Positions 14,083 to 17,347 of a stretch of DNA of 17,347 bases are shown piece after piece; within the stretch, counting starts at the first letter, position 1; the number at the start of each line of letters is the position of its first letter. The DNA is taken from positions 31,357-48,703 of the forward strand of contig DDSR01000276.1 of NCBI GenBank assembly GCA_002343455.1. The letters are read 5' to 3'. The notes under the pieces are model-generated. The model saw nothing but the letters and a program-made list of their open reading frames with translations. It was not told the origin of the DNA and ran no database searches. The DNA comes from Deltaproteobacteria bacterium UBA2385. Its GTDB lineage: Bacteria > Myxococcota_A > UBA796 > UBA2385. Made by a program: the position numbers and the translations under genes.

Positions 14083-14588
14083 GCTCGGCCGATCTGGAGC
14101 GCCTCGCCCGCGCCCTGGCGGTCGTCGAGCAGCAGGCGCGGGGCCTGCCCTGGGCCGAGGAGCGGGCCTGGCGGGTGCAGAGCCACCTCTGGGTCGAGGG
14201 TGAGGGCCTGGTCGTCGATCTGCACGACCTCAGCGTCAAGCTGGCCGGGCGCGCCGTGCAGGAGGTCGGGGCGGTGGCCGGCTCGCTCTCGGCGGGCAGC
14301 GTGAGCTTCGTCACCGGCGTCGGGCGCCGCAGCCTGGGACCGCCCAAGCTCGGTCGCGCCGTGCAGGGCGAGCTTGCCCGCCTCTGCCGCGCCCAGGGCT
14401 GGAGCCACGCCCCCGGGCGCGCCGGGCGCTGGATCCTCATCCTCGACGGCCGCCGGGCGCCCAGCCAGCTGGGTTGGCCCTTCTGGCTGGGGGCCTTCGC
14501 CTTCGGGCTGCTGGCGCTGGCCCTGGTGCCGCCGCTGGGCGTCGTCGTGCTGCTGGTGCTGATCGCCGCCTGGTGGCGAGGGCGCTGA
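14079..14588 (+). CDS. Smr-domain protein with C-terminal membrane hairpin
   Basis: The 169-residue protein starts at TTG 14079-14081, overlapping the helicase stop as TTGA, with GAGG about 8 nt upstream. Residues 44-123 fit the Smr fold. VVDLHDLSVKLAGRAV (45-60) corresponds to the LDLHGLT-type motif, with Asp47-Leu-His49 kept and Gly replaced by Asp50. VSFVTGVGRRSLGPPKLGRAV (75-95) corresponds to the HGxGxG-type loop followed by the L-x-x-x-V helix. GRWILIL (117-122) is the closing strand. Smr domains bind or cleave nucleic acid, for example in SmrB, MutS2 and Cue2. Residues 132-166 are strongly hydrophobic with a central VPP turn, suggesting a one- or two-pass membrane anchor. The domain call is by eye; nuclease activity and partner are inference. 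Confidence 0.72.
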   Translation: MSSADLERLARALAVVEQQARGLPWAEERAWRVQSHLWVEGEGLVVDLHDLSVKLAGRAVQEVGAVAGSLSAGSVSFVTGVGRRSLGPPKLGRAVQGELARLCRAQGWSHAPGRAGRWILILDGRRAPSQLGWPFWLGAFAFGLLALALVPPLGVVVLLVLIAAWWRGR

Positions 14589-14601
14589 GGGCCGCCGCCC
14601 T
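14588..14601. other. Small hairpin between two convergent stop codons
   Basis: AGGGC (14588-14592) and GCCCT (14597-14601) pair around a CGCC loop. The hairpin fills the 11-nt gap between the Smr gene stop and the opposing lipoprotein stop, touching both codons. There is no T-run, so it would be only a weak terminator. Confidence 0.3.
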
Positions 14602-15832
14602 AGCGCAGGACCCCGGTGCCGATCAGCCCGAAGCTGCTGACCCCCTGCACGGTGCTGCCGTCGACGGGGTGGACGGCCTCTTCGATCTGGTAGCGGTACA
14701 TGCGGATCGCCAGCAGCGCGCCCGAGGGGTAGCCGGAGAGGCCGGAGGAGGGCACCGTGAGGGCGCCGGTGTCGGTGGCGTGGCAGAAGACGCCGCCCAG
14801 GTAGGAGGTGCCCGAGGCGTTGTAGACGTCGATGGCGACGATGAAGCTGTCGGAGATGCCGGAGGGCGACCAGGTGAAGGTCGCGTTGCTGGCCTGGATC
14901 TGGGCCGTGAAGGAGTCGCGGCCGTCGCCCATGATGGCGGCGGGCTGGATGTCGGTGAAGCCCTCGCGGGTGTTGACCACGCTGGTCAGCGAGAAGGGCC
15001 CCCAGGAGCCGCCGCCCGAGACGCTCAGGTCCCAGCTCGCGTTGCGCAGGTAGTCGCCGCTGCTGAGGCCGACGGCCTCGTAGGTGGTGCGGCCGCTGGC
15101 GGTGCTGCGTCGAAGCCCGTTGCTGACGCTGCCGCTGACCAGGTAGGCCCACTCGCCGACGTCCTCGGAGCTGCTGGTGGGAGGGGTCGGCGTGGCGCTG
15201 GTCGAGCAGCTGCCCCGGGCCGGCATCCAGCCGGTCCACGAGCCGCTGACCGGGCTGTGGAAGGTGGCGTAGGCGCCGATTGCCAGCTGCTCGGTCAGGC
15301 CGAAGCAGGAGGGGCAGGCGGTCACCTCGTAGTAGAACTCGACCAGCCCGCTGGTCATGCCGCTGGAGCCGCCGCCGCCGTCTCCCCCGCCGCCGCCGTC
15401 TGCCCCGCCGTCGCCGCCGTCTCCTCCCCCGTCGCCGCTGCCGCCGTCGCTGCTGCCGCCGTCCGCCGGCGCCTCGCCGTCGGTGTAGGTGAAGCCGTCC
15501 ACGCGGACCGCCTCGCCGCGATCGCTGCGCACGGTCAGGTCGACGGCGGTCTCGACCGCGGTGGAGGGAGAGGTGACCACCAGCTCGCCGTCATCGATCA
15601 CGGTCACCGTGACCGAGGCGCCTCCGAAGAGCACGCTGACCTCGCCCTCGAAGCCGCCGCCCAGGATGCGGACGCTGGTGCCGCCCTCGATCGGCCCCCA
15701 GGTCGGGTCGACCGCGTCGATCCAGACGGACTCCTGGACGCCGGAGTCCGTGCCGGCGAGGGGGTCGAGGCCGGCGCCGAGGCCGCAGCCGGCCAGGCCC
15801 AGGAGGAGGAGGAGGGAGAGGGGTCGAAGCAC
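14600..15832 (-). CDS. TIG/IPT-domain lipoprotein with Asp/Gly-rich linker
   Basis: The 410-residue protein starts at GTG 15830-15832. The signal peptide MLRPLSLLLLLGLAGC ends in a classic LAGC lipobox with Cys16, so it should be a lipoprotein. Residues 36-117 look like an IPT/TIG immunoglobulin-like domain (IDAVDPTWGPIEGGTSVRILGGGFEGEVSVLFGG in outline, then VTSPSTAVETAVDLTVR). A linker at 119-158 is almost only Gly, Asp and Ser. The C-terminal 250 residues are beta-rich and Ser/Gly/Thr-rich, with CPSC at 173-176 and single cysteines further on, and I recognise no family for them. Such modular surface lipoproteins are common in Myxococcota. It converges on the Smr gene and lies 43 nt after the SCO-like gene, so it may be the last gene of that unit. 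Confidence 0.82.
   Translation of the reverse strand: MLRPLSLLLLLGLAGCGLGAGLDPLAGTDSGVQESVWIDAVDPTWGPIEGGTSVRILGGGFEGEVSVLFGGASVTVTVIDDGELVVTSPSTAVETAVDLTVRSDRGEAVRVDGFTYTDGEAPADGGSSDGGSGDGGGDGGDGGADGGGGGDGGGGSSGMTSGLVEFYYEVTACPSCFGLTEQLAIGAYATFHSPVSGSWTGWMPARGSCSTSATPTPPTSSSEDVGEWAYLVSGSVSNGLRRSTASGRTTYEAVGLSSGDYLRNASWDLSVSGGGSWGPFSLTSVVNTREGFTDIQPAAIMGDGRDSFTAQIQASNATFTWSPSGISDSFIVAIDVYNASGTSYLGGVFCHATDTGALTVPSSGLSGYPSGALLAIRMYRYQIEEAVHPVDGSTVQGVSSFGLIGTGVLR
15359..15469 (-). repeat. Low-complexity GGC/GAC linker repeat
   Basis: About 37 codons of the lipoprotein are an irregular trinucleotide-type repeat of glycine, aspartate and serine codons (mostly ccg, cgc and gtc on the plus strand). 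It encodes the flexible linker between the TIG domain and the C-terminal part. In-frame length variation between strains would be expected. Confidence 0.85.
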
Positions 15833-15875
15833 GGCGGCAGCTTAGCTCCCTGGAGCGGCGCTCGTCGAGGCGTGC

Positions 15876-16898
15876 TCAGCCCCCGGCCAGGGCCGCCGCG
15901 ATCCGGGCGGCGACCTCCTCGGACGAGCTGCCGTGGGGGATCTTCTCGATCACCCGGCCGTCGCGGCCCAGCAGCAGGCTGTGGGTGGGGTGGTCGACCG
16001 CGTAGCTCATCGCCGAGCCCGACAGGGGCGTCACCCGCCAGGAGATGTCCCAGTCGGCGGTGATGGTCTCCAGCTCGGTGTCGGTGGCGGTGCCGCCGCG
16101 AAAGCGCTCGTGGAAGTGGCCGCTGTAGACCATCAGCCGCTCCAGGCCGTCGCGGGCCGGATCCAGGCTGACCAGCAGGCCGCTGACCTGCTCCTGCTGG
16201 GCGGGCTCCAGCGTGCGCAGGGCCGATCCCAGCGTGGCCATCGTGGTCGGGCAGACGTCGGGGCAGGCGGTGTAGCCGAAGTACAGGAGCACCACCTGGC
16301 CCTGGAGCTGGGAGAGGCGCAGCGGTCCGTCCCGGGTCTGCAGCTCGAAGTCGCCGAAGGTCGGCGCGGGGGCGTCGGGCCGCCCGGCGCCGCGGGGGGG
16401 GCCGGCGGGGGTGCTCTCGTCGCCCTCGGTCCAGAACTGGAAGGCCGCGACGCGCTCACGTCCCTTGGACTGCAGCAGCACATCGGCCCGCCACATCATC
16501 GGGGCGCCGCCGCAGGAGGGCAGGGCCCCCTCGGCGCTCCAGGTGCCTGGGGTCCCGGCGCTGAGGGGGAGCAGGGTCAGGCCCATCGGCATCGAGACGC
16601 CGGTCAGCTCGATGCGGGAGAGCTCTGCGCTGGCATCGCTGCTCTGCACGGTCCAGCGCGTCGGCTGGCCCGGGCGCAGCGGCTGGGCCTCGACCTGGAT
16701 GTCCAGCTCCAGGCCGTCGGAGAAGCGGGCGGTGCAGGCCTTGCCCGCGCCGAGCTCGCACTGCTCGTCGGGGGCCGACTCGCCCGCGCCCCGCAGCCTC
16801 AGATCCTGGAGCAGACCGGGCTTGCGCCAGAGCAGCAGCAGGATCGCGACGCCCAGCGCCCACGGCAGGGCCCGCAGCATCCTTCGGAGCGGGCTCAA
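15876..16898 (-). CDS. SCO1/SenC copper protein with N-terminal FixH/YtkA-like domain
   Basis: The 340-residue protein has a membrane anchor at about 10-24 (ALPWALGVAILLLLW). A separate beta domain follows at about 45-160, with GVSMPMG (100-106), W120 and LPSCGG (127-131), resembling FixH/YtkA-like domains. The thioredoxin-fold SCO domain begins near 179. Its copper site is CPDVCP (Cys212, Cys216) with the distal histidine in VDHPTH (His303). SCO proteins help load copper into the CuA centre of cytochrome c oxidase. The start is TTG 16896-16898, which overlaps the upstream stop (TTGA); an internal ATG at 16878-16880 is possible and would shorten it by 6 residues. It is co-transcribed with a PCuAC chaperone, which supports the role. 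Confidence 0.92.
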   Translation of the reverse strand: MSPLRRMLRALPWALGVAILLLLWRKPGLLQDLRLRGAGESAPDEQCELGAGKACTARFSDGLELDIQVEAQPLRPGQPTRWTVQSSDASAELSRIELTGVSMPMGLTLLPLSAGTPGTWSAEGALPSCGGAPMMWRADVLLQSKGRERVAAFQFWTEGDESTPAGPPRGAGRPDAPAPTFGDFELQTRDGPLRLSQLQGQVVLLYFGYTACPDVCPTTMATLGSALRTLEPAQQEQVSGLLVSLDPARDGLERLMVYSGHFHERFRGGTATDTELETITADWDISWRVTPLSGSAMSYAVDHPTHSLLLGRDGRVIEKIPHGSSSEEVAARIAAALAGG

Positions 16899-17347
16899 TG
16901 GCCCATATGGCCCGCCGCCTCAGCGCCGGTGGGCGGGGCCTCCTTCACGGGGGCTTCGATCTCGAGCTCGCTGCCGTCGTCGAAGCGGACCTTCAGGTTG
17001 ACGGTCTGGCCCAGCGCGAGGTCGCCCTTCAGGCCGATCAGCATCAGGTGCTCGGCGCCGGGCTTCAGCTCGAGGGCCTGGTCGGGGGCCAGCGGGAAGC
17101 GGGGCACCTGGCGCATCTGCATCGTGCCGTCGACCTCGCTGTGGGTGTGCAGCTCGACCGTGTCGCTGACGTCGGAGACGGCCGCGACCACGGCGGTCGG
17201 CGCCGTGCCGGAGTGGTGCAGCTTCATGAAGGCGCCGCTGTTGGGGCTGCCCGGGGGCATGGCGCGGACCCAGGCGTCCATGACGTGGATCTCCTCGGCG
17301 CGCGCGGTCTGGGCCGGAGCCGGGGGAGGGGCGGGGGCGGCTTGCGG
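16895..17347 (-). CDS. PCuAC-family periplasmic copper chaperone, start beyond window
   Basis: About 150 residues are visible and the frame continues off the right edge. The ATG at 17279-17281 is not the start, because EEIHV just before it matches the family strand that leads into DAWVRAMPPGSPNSGAFM. The visible part begins with a Pro/Ala-rich linker, as after a signal peptide. The copper motif H-x10-M-x21-H-x-M is exact, at visible residues His67, Met78, His100 and Met102, within ELHTHSEVDGTMQMRQ and HLMLIGLK. The C-terminus ends GHMGH, another possible metal ligand set. PCuAC delivers Cu(I) to the CuA site with Sco proteins, and the next gene encodes one. Confidence 0.93.
   Translation of the reverse strand, partial: PQAAPAPPPAPAQTARAEEIHVMDAWVRAMPPGSPNSGAFMKLHHSGTAPTAVVAAVSDVSDTVELHTHSEVDGTMQMRQVPRFPLAPDQALELKPGAEHLMLIGLKGDLALGQTVNLKVRFDDGSELEIEAPVKEAPPTGAEAAGHMGH

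Noticed and set aside
15359..15469. Possible CRISPR or intergenic repeat array
   Set aside because: The repeat is inside the lipoprotein coding frame, has no spacers, and encodes a Gly/Asp/Ser linker.
17279..17281. ATG as the start of the PCuAC gene
   Set aside because: The preceding in-frame residues EEIHV belong to the family's first strand and a signal peptide is still needed, so the gene must begin outside the window.

Overview
The window is about 17.3 kb of very GC-rich (roughly 70%) bacterial chromosome, densely packed and with no phage, transposon or CRISPR sequence that I can see. The gene order yceD-rpmF-plsX-acpP-fabF-rpiB-glyA-nrdR-ribD-ribE-ribB, the many lipoproteins (one with an Asp/Gly-rich linker and a TIG domain) and the base composition suggest a member of the Myxococcota or a related former deltaproteobacterial group. 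That placement is inference, because there is no 16S rRNA or other phylogenetic marker that I could compare.

Positions 1-8609, minus strand, form one long colinear block of twelve genes. Read in the direction of transcription they are: a radical-SAM-like protein that has lost its SAM cluster motif, YceD/DUF177, ribosomal protein bL32 (rpmF), plsX, acpP, fabF, rpiB, glyA, nrdR, ribD, ribE and the first 37 codons of ribB. Several junctions overlap by 4 nt or have touching stop and start codons, and GTG starts are common, which implies strong translational coupling. The block joins ribosome-linked genes, fatty acid and phospholipid initiation, one-carbon and pentose metabolism, and riboflavin synthesis. 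fabH, fabD and fabG, which often sit between plsX and acpP, are absent here.

Positions 8657-11343, plus strand, hold a small helical lipoprotein whose lipobox is triplicated by a 21-bp tandem repeat, then gltX, a second lipoprotein overlapping gltX by 4 nt, and two tRNA genes, tRNA-Gln(CTG) and tRNA-Glu(CTC). Each tRNA has its own similar promoter. A strong intrinsic terminator follows the pair. The translation genes here form a coherent group: a glutamyl-tRNA synthetase next to the two tRNAs that such enzymes can charge.

Positions 11344-11898 contain two hairpins, a short tandem repeat, and a 58-residue Flp-type pilin gene on the minus strand with its own AT-rich promoter. No pilus assembly gene is visible nearby.

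Positions 11899-14588, plus strand, encode a Ski2-like (HelY-type) RNA helicase. It is coupled by a 4-nt TTGA overlap to a small Smr-domain protein with a C-terminal hydrophobic membrane hairpin. Smr endonucleases and Ski2-type helicases both act on stalled or collided ribosomes in other organisms. This pair is the best candidate in the window for an uncharacterised system, possibly a membrane-linked mRNA surveillance or ribosome rescue module.

Positions 14600-17347, minus strand, hold a convergent TIG-domain lipoprotein, then (upstream in transcription order) a membrane-anchored SCO1/SenC protein with an extra FixH/YtkA-like domain, coupled to a PCuAC copper chaperone cut by the window edge. 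The last two probably deliver copper to cytochrome c oxidase.
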